Shown here: positions 17,868-25,410 of the stretch, piece by piece | Layout: each line of letters opens with the position of its first letter | How positions within the stretch are numbered: position 1 is the first letter of the stretch | NCBI RefSeq assembly: GCF_003788585.1 | Contig: NZ_AYKG01000028.1 | Location: 1-42,159, forward strand | Direction: 5' to 3' | Length of the DNA: 42,159 nt | Origin: Salinisphaera japonica YTM-1 | GTDB lineage: Bacteria; Pseudomonadota; Gammaproteobacteria; Nevskiales; Salinisphaeraceae | Position numbers and translations under genes: made by a program | Notes under the pieces: model-generated | Told to the model about the DNA's origin: nothing | The model's input: only the letters and a program-made list of their open reading frames with translations | Databases searched by the model: none

Positions 17868-18143
17868 ATGCAGACCCACACGATCGATGCCGAACAGGCC
17901 CGTAACAACATGCAGACCGCCAGCGAAGGCCCGGCCGAGGCGGTTGAGGCGCTCAACGAAGCCATTCGCGATGCCTCGCAGAAACATCGCGGACACACGG
18001 TGGCGTTCTTGTCGCGCGATAACATCGACGCCGAGGATCTCGACAAGATCAAGCGTCACTTCCAGCGCCGCGGTTTCCGGGTGGACGACCGCTGTCACAA
18101 CCGCGAAACCTTTGCCATGACGATCAGCTGGTATCCGGAATAG
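17868..18143 (+). CDS. Small hypothetical protein
   Basis: A 91-aa, mostly helical, charged protein. An N-terminal helix (DAEQARNNMQTA) and a helix AVEALNEAIRDASQKH precede a beta-alpha-beta-like end (HTVAFLSRDNIDAEDLDKIK, then GFRVDDRCHNRETFAMTISW). No membrane segment. The ATG at 17868 has a good AGGAG-type ribosome binding site; a longer frame from 17838 lacks this. It lies 122 bp after topoisomerase IB, with a TTGACA hexamer at 17825-17830, so it probably has its own promoter. I recognise no family. Confidence 0.6.
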   Translation: MQTHTIDAEQARNNMQTASEGPAEAVEALNEAIRDASQKHRGHTVAFLSRDNIDAEDLDKIKRHFQRRGFRVDDRCHNRETFAMTISWYPE

Positions 18144-18203
18144 CCGGACACCCGATCAACGGGTGGATCGGATGAAGCTGCGACCGGGGCGATCGCCGGT
18201 CAT

Positions 18204-18379
18204 AGGGCGTGTCGTCATAGGATAAGCCGGCGCACCGGCGGCCAAGCCGAGGCAAGACAAGGCATCGCGCGTGCGGCGTGGTTATTCCACGTGAACGAGC
18301 GATAACGCCGGATTGCCGGGGCTTGGCCACCGGCCCATTCGGGTTGCCCGCGCCGGCATATCCTATGACGACACGCCCT
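18204..18379. repeat. 176-bp MITE-like inverted-repeat element
   Basis: The outer 21 bases of the two ends (18204-18224 and 18359-18379, AGGGCGTGTCGTCATAGG...) are perfect inverted copies, extended by about nine more bases with one mismatch. Further in, the arms share GGCCAAGCC and GCCGGT-type blocks, and the centre carries a small palindrome (GTGGTTATTCCACGTGAAC). There is no open reading frame, and no clear target duplication was seen. The layout TAGGGC-TGT-G, then CCAAGC, then GCAAGACRAGGC also occurs in the edge element (22-81 and 42100-42159), so this is probably a diverged relative. It fills the gap between two convergent genes. Confidence 0.75.
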
Positions 18380-18405
18380 TGTGTCTTTGCATGCCACGCC
18401 GCCGA

Positions 18406-19917
18406 TCAGACGTGCGTCAGCTCACGCGCGCGGTTCTGCTCGGCCATACTCGGCGGTAACAGCAGGCTGCCACCGACACAGATCGCCAGGTTGAGCAAAA
18501 AGCCCCACAGACCGTTGAACAGGCCAAGCGGGCGCAGGCCGGCCAGCGTCAACGCCGAGGCAAAGATGGCCCCGATCACCATGCCGGCCAGGGTGGCGCG
18601 CCGACTCATGCGCGTCCAGTACAGACCGATCATCAGGGCCGGGGCCACCTGGATGAGCAGCTCGAACTTCAGCACGAAGATCTGATACAGCGTGGCCGGT
18701 GGATACCAGGCGATGATCACCAGCACCACGACAGCCACCAGCCCCACCAGCTTGCCCACCATGATCTGGCGCGACTGCGCGGCATCACGATTGACGAAGC
18801 GCCCATACAGATCGTGCGAGACGATCGAGCAGAACGTGAGCAACACCGAATCCGCGGTGGAGACGATCGCCGCGATCACGCCGCCGAACAACAACACCAT
18901 CGCCCAGTAGAATATAGCGCTCTGGTTGGCCAGCGCACTGGCCATACGCCCCACCAGCTGCTCGGAGCCGGCCGTATCCAGGCCCGGAAACGCCGCGATA
19001 CCGATGATGCCCACCACGAACACCACCCCGGCCGTGGCAAACGGCATATAGGCCATGCGAATGAACGAGCGCTTCAACGTGGCCTCGGAGCGCGCCGAGA
19101 ATATCCGTTGTACGGCGTGCGGATAGACCGCGGCCCCCACGCCTACAAGTAGTAACAACGACAGCCAGCGCAGCAGCCCCGGGCCGTCGGGTGGCGCCAG
19201 TTTTTCCGGCGTGTTGGCCGCCATGATCGCGGCCGCGTCACCGGGGGTGCCGAAATACATCAACGAGCCCACCAGCAGCATGATCACGCCGAACAGGAGT
19301 GCGATGCCTTGCATGGTGTCGGTATAGGCCACCGAACGCATGCCGCCCAGCCAGCTGTAGACCACCATGATCACGATGAAAAACACGACGCCGACCTGGT
19401 AGGGAATCGTGCCGCCGGTCAGACCGGACACCCCCTGGCCGATCGCCACGAACTGTTCGAGCAGGTAATTGGCCAGCGCATAAAGCATCAAAATCGCGGC
19501 CACGGTCGTCAGCGCCCGCGACTGAAAGCGATGATGAATCCAGTCCACCGGTGTGACCAGCGACAACCGCCGGCCCAGCGTGTACAGCCGGGGGGCAAAG
19601 ACCAGATAGGCCAGAATGATGGTGATGAAGAACGGGATCGACACCAGATAGGCATAGCCCACGCGATAGGCCTGTGGCGGATACCCCACCACCGTGTTGC
19701 CCGAGTACTGCGTGGCAAAAAAGGTGAAGAACAACACCATCACGCCGAGGCCGCGCCCGCCCAGATAGTATTCATCCACGCTCTGGTGCAGGCCGCGATT
19801 GGCCAGCCACGTGATCACGCCAACGCCGAGCATCAACAGACCATAGGCCACCAGCACCGTGATGCCTGATGCCCCGGCAAACGCCAGCTCCACGCCGGAA
19901 TCATTCATCGGATTCAT
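18406..19917 (-). CDS. Sodium:solute symporter (SSS family)
   Basis: A 503-aa membrane protein with about 13 hydrophobic segments. Typical SSS features are SVDEYYLGGRGLG (about 46-58), FATQYSGNTVVGYPPQAYR near 67-85, YSWLGGMRSVAYTDTMQG (about 192-209) and STADSVLLTF after helix 8, which contributes to the Na+ site. It imports a solute with Na+; the pantothenate/acetate/proline branch is likely but the substrate cannot be named. The start at 19917 overlaps the end of the small membrane protein gene, which forms a common SSS accessory pair. The first codons hold two ATGs (19917 and 19908). Confidence 0.9.
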   Translation of the reverse strand: MNPMNDSGVELAFAGASGITVLVAYGLLMLGVGVITWLANRGLHQSVDEYYLGGRGLGVMVLFFTFFATQYSGNTVVGYPPQAYRVGYAYLVSIPFFITIILAYLVFAPRLYTLGRRLSLVTPVDWIHHRFQSRALTTVAAILMLYALANYLLEQFVAIGQGVSGLTGGTIPYQVGVVFFIVIMVVYSWLGGMRSVAYTDTMQGIALLFGVIMLLVGSLMYFGTPGDAAAIMAANTPEKLAPPDGPGLLRWLSLLLLVGVGAAVYPHAVQRIFSARSEATLKRSFIRMAYMPFATAGVVFVVGIIGIAAFPGLDTAGSEQLVGRMASALANQSAIFYWAMVLLFGGVIAAIVSTADSVLLTFCSIVSHDLYGRFVNRDAAQSRQIMVGKLVGLVAVVVLVIIAWYPPATLYQIFVLKFELLIQVAPALMIGLYWTRMSRRATLAGMVIGAIFASALTLAGLRPLGLFNGLWGFLLNLAICVGGSLLLPPSMAEQNRARELTHV

Positions 19918-20146
19918 CCCCGGTCTGCCAGTACACCGCGCACACGAAATGCAGGAACACGGACAATGCCAGGCATACCGCCAGAATCACCCAGGCCCAG
20001 AGCGGCACGCCGCCAACCAGGCGGCTTGAACCTGCTGGGAAATACCAGGGATTGAGCAACACGAACAGAACAGCGAACACGCCCCAGATCCAGCGCGTAC
20101 GAATAGGCTCACGCCGAGGCGCGTTGCCCACGGGCTTTCGACTCAT
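19901..20146 (-). CDS. Small membrane protein paired with SSS symporter
   Basis: An 81-aa protein with a basic N-terminus and two membrane segments: IWGVFAVLFVLLNPWYFPAG, and PLWAWVILAVCLALSVFLHF before an acidic tail (QTGDESDE). Such small two-helix proteins (DUF3311/DUF997-like) are commonly encoded beside SSS symporters and are thought to assist them. The ATG at 20146 is favoured over 20167 because it begins just before the basic segment. It overlaps the symporter gene by 17 bp. Confidence 0.8.
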   Translation of the reverse strand: MSRKPVGNAPRREPIRTRWIWGVFAVLFVLLNPWYFPAGSSRLVGGVPLWAWVILAVCLALSVFLHFVCAVYWQTGDESDE

Positions 20147-20170
20147 GACCGACTCCTCTTGTCGCAAGAC

Positions 20171-20217
20171 GCATCGAGCCCGATGCGCCGGATATCACGG
20201 TCGACGTGCGCCGTGAT
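20171..20217. promoter_or_regulatory. Two dyads upstream of the SSS operon
   Basis: GCATCG-4 nt-CGATGC (20171-20186) and ATCACGG-10 nt-CCGTGAT (20194-20217) are perfect dyads in the 215-bp divergent gap between the SSS pair and the LysR gene. They could be operators or leader stem-loops for the minus-strand operon. No regulator is identified. Confidence 0.4.
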
Positions 20218-20361
20218 TTTGTTATCGCTTGAGCATGCCCAGAGGCGCGGGGCCGCCACAATCAGACGATGGCCAAGGCTGCCTTCGTGGTTCACGAACG
20301 CTGACGCGACAATCTGGCATCATCAAACCGCCACGTTGCCGACCGTCCGACGGCTCACCGT

Positions 20362-21255
20362 ATGAAACGTATCGATTTCGTCACCCTGCGGCTGTTCGTG
20401 GCCATCGCCGATACCGGCGCCCTGACCGCCGCCGCCGAGCGTGAGCACACCGCCCTTGCCGCCGTGAGCAAGCGCATCAGCGATCTCGAGGCCAGCCTGG
20501 ACACGAAACTGCTCTATCGCCAGGCCCGCGGGGTTGCCCTCACGCCGGCCGGGGATGCGCTTTTACATCATGCCCGCACCCTGCTCGACGCCGCCGGACG
20601 CTTGAGCGCGGATTTGAGCGAGTACAGCCGCGGGGTACGTGGCCATGTGCGGCTGCATGCCAATACCTCGGCGATCATCGAGTTCCTGCCCGCCGAGCTG
20701 GCCGCGTTTGCGCGCGCCCATCCGGAGGTGAAGATCGATCTCGAAGAAAAGATCTCGACCGAGGTGATTGCCGCCGTACGCGATGGCTTGACCGATATCG
20801 GGCTCTACGCCGGTCACGTGCCCGCCAACGGACTGGCGACCTTCGACTGGCGCAGCGACCGGCTGGTGCTGGTCACCCCGGCCGATCATCGCCTGGCCGC
20901 ACTGGATGAGGTCGCACTCGTCGAAGCCATCGACGAGGATTTCGTTGGCCTGCAACAAGACACCTCGTTGCATCGGCTGATCGCCGCCGCTGCGGAATCC
21001 GCGGATCGACGCCTGCGCATGCGTATTCAGGTGCGCAGCTTCGAGGGCATCTGTCGCATGATCGCGTCTCGTCTTGGCATCGGCGTATTGCCCGAAGCCG
21101 CCGTGACCGGGCATCTCCACCCGTTGGGCCTGGCGCGTATCCCGCTGACCGACGCCTGGGCCCGCCGCGACCTGCGCATCGCCGTACGCGACATGGACGC
21201 CCTGCCCGTCCTGGCCCGCGAAATGGTCGCTCACTTGCGTGCGGGTGGGTCTTAG
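20362..21255 (+). CDS. LysR-family transcriptional regulator
   Basis: A 297-aa regulator. The winged helix-turn-helix is at about 4-63 (LRLFVAIADTGALTAAAERE, AVSKRISDLEASLDTKLLYR). The substrate domain (about 90-290) has the LysR pattern with GHVRLHANTSAIIEFLP, GLTDIGLYAGHVP and RLGIGVLPEAAV. The next genes on the same strand, CoA-transferase and HMG-CoA-lyase-like, are a combination often controlled by a LysR gene beside them. Here they are separated from it by 1.1 kb of repeats. It is divergent from the SSS pair, which is the other possible target. Its TAG stop abuts the first repeat unit directly. Confidence 0.9.
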   Translation: MKRIDFVTLRLFVAIADTGALTAAAEREHTALAAVSKRISDLEASLDTKLLYRQARGVALTPAGDALLHHARTLLDAAGRLSADLSEYSRGVRGHVRLHANTSAIIEFLPAELAAFARAHPEVKIDLEEKISTEVIAAVRDGLTDIGLYAGHVPANGLATFDWRSDRLVLVTPADHRLAALDEVALVEAIDEDFVGLQQDTSLHRLIAAAAESADRRLRMRIQVRSFEGICRMIASRLGIGVLPEAAVTGHLHPLGLARIPLTDAWARRDLRIAVRDMDALPVLAREMVAHLRAGGS

Positions 21256-21671
21256 GCTTCGTTCTTCAAGACAATCCGCCGATGGGCGCCGATGAACACA
21301 GATGGCGGTTGTGTCACGAGACACAAGTACGTTCTAGGCGCCTCCGAGTATGGGGCGCTGTTCTTTAAAACTATCCGCAGATTTCACAGATTGCGCAGAT
21401 TGCGGATGCGTTTTGAGGCGTTGCAGGTTCGCGGCGCTGTTGGTTTGCTGGGCTTCGTTCGTTCAAGACTATCCGCCGATGAACGCCGATGGCGGGCTGG
21501 CCGCGAGGCGTTACACGCACGGGGCGCAACCGCTTTGTTGGCTTCGTTCTTTCAAGCTATCCGCAGATTACACAGATTGCGAATAGGCCTTGCGCCATTT
21601 CGGATACGGGGCGCTATCGGTTTTTCGAGCTTCGTTTGCTTCGCACTGTCCGCGGATGAACGCGGATGGCG
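21256..21671 (+). repeat. Forward half of mirror array: units B-A-B-A-B
   Basis: Five units share a head like TTCGTTCTTTCAAGACTATCC. Core type B has the form CCGCCGATGAACGCCGATGG: units 21256-21308, 21451-21495 and 21629-21671. Core type A has the form CCGCAGATTACACAGATTGC: units 21361-21405 and 21541-21583. Unit starts are 88-105 bp apart. Unit 21629 is the most diverged. The open frame at 21292-21798 is a by-product of the repeats. Confidence 0.85.
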
Positions 21672-21837
21672 AACGGGTTTTGCGAGGCAACGAGTGGTTG
21701 GCGCCACCTTTATTGATGACTCCGTCGCAAGACACGGTCGCGCCTATCTCGCTATTAAAAGCCTGACCACACGCTTTCAAAGAACCGGGCCCCGATAAAC
21801 GGTGGCGCCCGCAAAGGCCCTACGTCTCTGGGCCCAT
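21672..21837. other. Centre of the mirror array
   Basis: Inverted copies GGCGCCACC (21700-21708) and GGTGGCGCC (21801-21809) frame about 90 bp of mostly unrelated sequence. The right copy sits in the spacer block CCCCGATAAAC-GGTGGCGCC that elsewhere follows A units in the reverse half. So the centre looks like two facing A-unit flanks whose cores were lost or replaced. The dyad centre is at about 21755. Confidence 0.6.
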
Positions 21838-22288
21838 CCGCCATCTGTGTATTTCTGCGTGCATCGGCGGATTGCCTTAAAGAACGAAGCCGATAAAAGC
21901 CGTAACGCCCGCGTCATCTTTCGACAACTCGTGCACGTCCGCGATCTGCGTAATCTGTGAAATCTGCGGATAGCCCTGAAAGAACAAGGCCCCGATAAAC
22001 GACGGCGCCCACAACGGCCGCTACGCCTCTGCGCCCATCCGCCATCAGCGTATTTCTGCGTCCATCGGCGGATTGCCTTAAAGAACGGAGCCGATAAAAG
22101 CCGTAGCGCCCACATCATCTATCGCCCCTCGTGCGCGTCCACAATCTGCGTAATCTGTGAAATCTGCGGATAGCCCTAAAAGAACCAGGCCCCGATAAAC
22201 GACGGCGCCCACAAAAGCCACTACGCCTCGGCGCCCATCCGCCATCAGCGTTCATCTGCGTCCATCGGCGGATTGCCTTGAAGAACCC
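21838..22288 (-). repeat. Reverse half of mirror array: units B-A-B-A-B
   Basis: The same units in the opposite orientation: B 21838-21891, A 21941-21985, B 22039-22092, A 22141-22185, B 22239-22288. The B-to-B and A-to-A distances are 200-201 bp and the spacers are conserved (GATAAAAGCCGTA-CGCCC after B, GGCCCCGATAAACGACGGCG after A). This half is therefore a clean ~200-bp tandem repeat of a B+A dimer. The apparent minus-strand proteins here (21777-22118, 22115-22345) are translations of the repeat and not credible genes. Confidence 0.85.
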
Positions 22289-22346
22289 AACGCCAAGCCT
22301 TTCCAAACGACGAACGCTGTCTTGTCCGTTTATTGATTGCGACACG

Positions 22347-22369
22347 CTGCACGGCGTCTTAGCGTGCAG
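22347..22369. promoter_or_regulatory. Perfect dyad upstream of CoA-transferase gene
   Basis: CTGCACG, 9 nt, CGTGCAG, ending 23 bp before the ATG at 22393. It lies in the only non-repeat sequence (22289-22392) between the array and the operon, so it is a candidate operator, perhaps for the LysR protein encoded upstream, or a leader hairpin. Confidence 0.45.
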
Positions 22370-22392
22370 ATATCGCCTCCATCGAGTTCGTC

Positions 22393-23625
22393 ATGAGCGG
22401 TTCTACTTTGCAGGATGCGCCCCAGGCTTTGGCCGGGCTGAAGGTACTGGAACTCGGCCAGCTGATCGCCGGGCCGTTCGCGGCCAAGATGTTTGGCGAG
22501 TTCGGCGCCGATGTCGTCAAGATCGAGCCCGTCGGCACGGGCGATCCGCTGCGGCGTTGGCGCGTGATGCGTGACGGCACGTCGCTGTGGTGGCATGTCC
22601 AGACACGCAACAAGCGCTCGGTGGCACTCGATCTGAAATCGGCCGAAGGCCAGGATATCGTCAAGCGCCTGGTCGCCGAGGCCGATATCGTCATCGAGAA
22701 CTTCTCGCCCGGCCGGCTCGAGAAATGGGGCCTGGGCTGGGAGGTGCTCTCCGCACTCAACCCGCGACTGATCATGGTGCGTATCTCCGGCTACGGCCAG
22801 ACCGGGCCCTATCGCGATCGGCCGGGCTTTGGCGTGATCGGTGAGGCCATGGGCGGGATTCGGTATCTCACCGGCCAGCCGGGCGAATCGACCGTGCGTG
22901 TGGGCGTGTCGCTAGGCGATTCGCTGGCCGCACTTTACGGCGTGATCGGCGCCCTGCTGGCCTTGCAAGAACGTCACACCTCGGGCAAAGGCCAGTATAT
23001 CGATGTCGCGCTCTATGAGTCGGTGTTCGCGATGATGGAGTCGCTCATTCCCGAGTACGACGCCGCCGACGTGATCCGCGAGCCCGGCGGCTCGGCGCTG
23101 CCCGGCATCACGCCCTCCAACGCCTATCGCTGCGCCGACGGGCGCGAGGTGCTGATCGCCGGCAACGGCGACTCGATCTTCAAGCGCTTGATGAACGTCA
23201 TCGGCCGCGACGATCTGGGCGAGGACCCCGAGCTGGCCCACAACGACGGGCGCAACACCCGCGCGGCCGAAATCGATGCCGCGATCGGCGAGTGGACGGC
23301 CCAGCACACCCGCGAGGACGTGCTGGCCGCACTCGAAGCCGCCCGCGTGCCCTCGGGCCACCCGTACAACGCCGCCGATATCGTGGCCGACCCGCACTAC
23401 GCCGCGCGCGAGATGATCCAGCAGATCACGACCCCCGAGGGCCGCGATCTGAAAGTACCGGGCGTGCTGCCGCGCCTGTCACGCACGCCGGGGCGCATCG
23501 GCGGCGGCGGCCCACAGCTGGGCGCGCATACCCGCGCCGTACTCGACGAGCTGGGTATCGATCGCGCCACCCAGGACGCGATGGCCGAGCGCGGCCTGCT
23601 AGAAGACGCCGGAGATGAGGCATGA
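22393..23625 (+). CDS. CaiB/BaiF family III CoA-transferase
   Basis: A 410-aa cytosolic enzyme that moves CoA between acyl groups. The N-terminal GLKVLELGQLIAGPFAAKM (about 15-33), GADVVKIEPVGTGD (38-51), NKRSVALDLK (73-82) and the catalytic Asp176 in VGVSLGDSLAALYG are all present. GYGQTGPYRDRPGF (133-146) and SGKGQYIDVALYESVFAMME follow. The donor and acceptor cannot be told, but linkage to an HMG-CoA-lyase-like gene suggests activation of a 3-hydroxy-3-methyl or branched dicarboxylic acid before cleavage, as in itaconate/citramalate-type or leucine-type breakdown. The stop overlaps the lyase start by 4 bp. Confidence 0.92.
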   Translation: MSGSTLQDAPQALAGLKVLELGQLIAGPFAAKMFGEFGADVVKIEPVGTGDPLRRWRVMRDGTSLWWHVQTRNKRSVALDLKSAEGQDIVKRLVAEADIVIENFSPGRLEKWGLGWEVLSALNPRLIMVRISGYGQTGPYRDRPGFGVIGEAMGGIRYLTGQPGESTVRVGVSLGDSLAALYGVIGALLALQERHTSGKGQYIDVALYESVFAMMESLIPEYDAADVIREPGGSALPGITPSNAYRCADGREVLIAGNGDSIFKRLMNVIGRDDLGEDPELAHNDGRNTRAAEIDAAIGEWTAQHTREDVLAALEAARVPSGHPYNAADIVADPHYAAREMIQQITTPEGRDLKVPGVLPRLSRTPGRIGGGGPQLGAHTRAVLDELGIDRATQDAMAERGLLEDAGDEA

Positions 23626-24545
23626 GCGCACAACGTGTCACTATCAACGATGTAACCGCCCGTGACGGCTTCCAGATCGAGCCGACCTGGATCCCCACGC
23701 CCGACAAGATCGCGCTGATCGATGCACTGTCGGCCACCGGCCTGGCCAAGATCGAGGCCACCTCGTTCACCTCGCCCAAGGCCATCCCCAACCTGGCGGA
23801 CGCCGGCGAGGTCATGAGCGGCATCACACGCGTCTCGGGCATCGATTACGTCGCCCTCATTCCGAATGAAAAAGGCGTGGAACGCGCCCTAGACGTCGGT
23901 ACCGACGAGCTCAACTTCGTCATGTCGGCCTCGGATTCACATGGGCGTGCCAATCTGCGCATGACCGCCGAGCAGTCGCTGGCCCGTTTTGCCGATATGG
24001 TGGACATGGCCGGCCACAGCACGCGCCTGAACGCCTCGATCTCCACGGCGTTTGGCTGCCCGTTCCAAGGCCCGGTGCCCGCTGAGCGCGTGCTGGAAAT
24101 CGTGGCCGCGATTGCCGATCTGGGCATCGACGGGGTCACGCTCTGTGACACCACCGGCATGGCCAACCCGCTACAGGTCGCCGCGCTTTGTGAAGCCGTG
24201 GGCGAGCGCCACCCGGGGCTGCAACTCACCCTGCACCCCCACGATACCCGCGGCATGGGCCTGGCTAACGCGTTGGCGGCCTGGCAGGTCGGCGTGATGC
24301 GCTTTGATGCCGCGCTCGGCGGGTTGGGCGGCTGCCCCTACGCGCCGGGGGCCTCGGGCAATATCTGTACCGAGGATCTGGTACACATGTTCGAGTGCAT
24401 GGGCATCGCCACCGGCTGTAATCTGGATAGGCTCATCGCCGCAAGCGCCACCCTGCCCGCGCTCATCGGCCACGACACCCCCGGCCAGGTGGTCAAGGCC
24501 GGCAAGGCCGACCGGCGTTATTCCCTGCCCGAACACGCCCGCTGA
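23622..24545 (+). CDS. HMG-CoA lyase-like enzyme
   Basis: A 307-aa TIM-barrel lyase of the HMGL family that splits 3-hydroxy-3-methylacyl-CoA esters. Key residues: R14 and D15 in VTARDGFQIE, HPHDTRG (205-211) for the metal, and the active-site Cys238 in GLGGCPYAPGASGNICTED (about 234-252). True HMG-CoA lyases usually have HFHDTYG, so the HPHDTRG variant hints at a different but related substrate. It is translationally coupled to the CoA-transferase (ATGA overlap), forming a two-gene acid-activation and cleavage module. Product is expected to be acetyl-CoA or pyruvate plus a keto acid, by family. Confidence 0.9.
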   Translation: MSAQRVTINDVTARDGFQIEPTWIPTPDKIALIDALSATGLAKIEATSFTSPKAIPNLADAGEVMSGITRVSGIDYVALIPNEKGVERALDVGTDELNFVMSASDSHGRANLRMTAEQSLARFADMVDMAGHSTRLNASISTAFGCPFQGPVPAERVLEIVAAIADLGIDGVTLCDTTGMANPLQVAALCEAVGERHPGLQLTLHPHDTRGMGLANALAAWQVGVMRFDAALGGLGGCPYAPGASGNICTEDLVHMFECMGIATGCNLDRLIAASATLPALIGHDTPGQVVKAGKADRRYSLPEHAR

Positions 24546-24561
24546 AGCTAGACTGGGCGGC

Positions 24562-25404
24562 ATGTCTGATGCTGCGCCCGTGTCGCCCCCTGCTGAGGCT
24601 TTGCTCGTCGATCGCGATGCCCCGATCATCGTGTTCGACTCCGGCGTGGGCGGTCTGTCGGTATTGCAGGGTATTCGCGCTGCGCTGCCACAGGCGCCGC
24701 TGGTTTATGCCATGGATCGGGCGGCTTATCCCTATGGCCAACAGGCAGAGGCCACATTACTGGCTCGCGTGCCCGCGCTTCTGGGCCGCCTGGCCGAGCG
24801 TTATCGCCCACGCTTGATCGTCATGGCCTGTAACACGGCCTCGACCGTGGCGCTGGCGGCCGTGCGCGAAGCGCTTCAGGTCCCGATCGTGGGCACCGTG
24901 CCGGCCATCAAACCCGCCGCCTGCATGACACAAACCGGCGTGATCGGCGTGCTGGGCACGGCCGCGACGGTGCGCCAGGCCTATGTCGATCGCCTGAGCG
25001 CGGCCTTCGCCGCTGATCGGCTCGTGCTGCGCCACGGCGCGCCCGCGCTGGTTGATTATGCCGAGGCACGGCTACGCGGCGCACCCGGAGACGGCGATGC
25101 GCCGCGAGCCGCGATCAACGCGTTGTTGGCTCAGCCCGGCGGCGATCGGCTGGACACGATCGTGCTGGCCTGCACGCATTTCCCGCTCGTGCGCGATGCC
25201 CTGGTTGAGACGGCCCCGCGGCAGCTGCGATTCATCGACGGCACCGAAGGCATCGCCCGTCGCTGTCAGGCACTAACCACCGGCCAGTCCTGGCCGGCCC
25301 AGGCACCGACCGGCATCACGCTGACCACGGGTGAGCCGGCCGAGTGCACGCTACTCGTCGAGACCCTGGCGCGCTTCGGGCTCGGCCCGGCACAGGCGCT
25401 CTGA
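24562..25404 (+). CDS. murI: Glutamate racemase
   Basis: A 280-aa enzyme that supplies D-glutamate for peptidoglycan. Two catalytic cysteines are present: Cys90 in MACNTAST and Cys204 in LACTHFPL. VFDSGVGGLSVL (24-35) and AYPYGQ (55-60) are the other conserved motifs. The ATG at 24562 is chosen because the protein then begins shortly before the VFDSGVGG strand; a longer frame from 24304 runs through the lyase gene. It is 16 bp after the lyase stop, so could be on the same transcript. Its end converges on pdxY with a 6-bp gap. Confidence 0.94.
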   Translation: MSDAAPVSPPAEALLVDRDAPIIVFDSGVGGLSVLQGIRAALPQAPLVYAMDRAAYPYGQQAEATLLARVPALLGRLAERYRPRLIVMACNTASTVALAAVREALQVPIVGTVPAIKPAACMTQTGVIGVLGTAATVRQAYVDRLSAAFAADRLVLRHGAPALVDYAEARLRGAPGDGDAPRAAINALLAQPGGDRLDTIVLACTHFPLVRDALVETAPRQLRFIDGTEGIARRCQALTTGQSWPAQAPTGITLTTGEPAECTLLVETLARFGLGPAQAL

Positions 25405-25410
25405 GCAGCC

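Noticed and set aside
21256-22288. CRISPR array
   Set aside because: Units alternate between two core types, switch orientation at the centre and have conserved rather than unique spacers. No cas genes are in the window.
21292-22345. Arg- and Trp-rich open frames on both strands inside the array
   Set aside because: They are translations of the repeat units and spacers in several frames, with repeated FKAIRRW-like peptides. They have no ribosome binding sites and follow the unit period.
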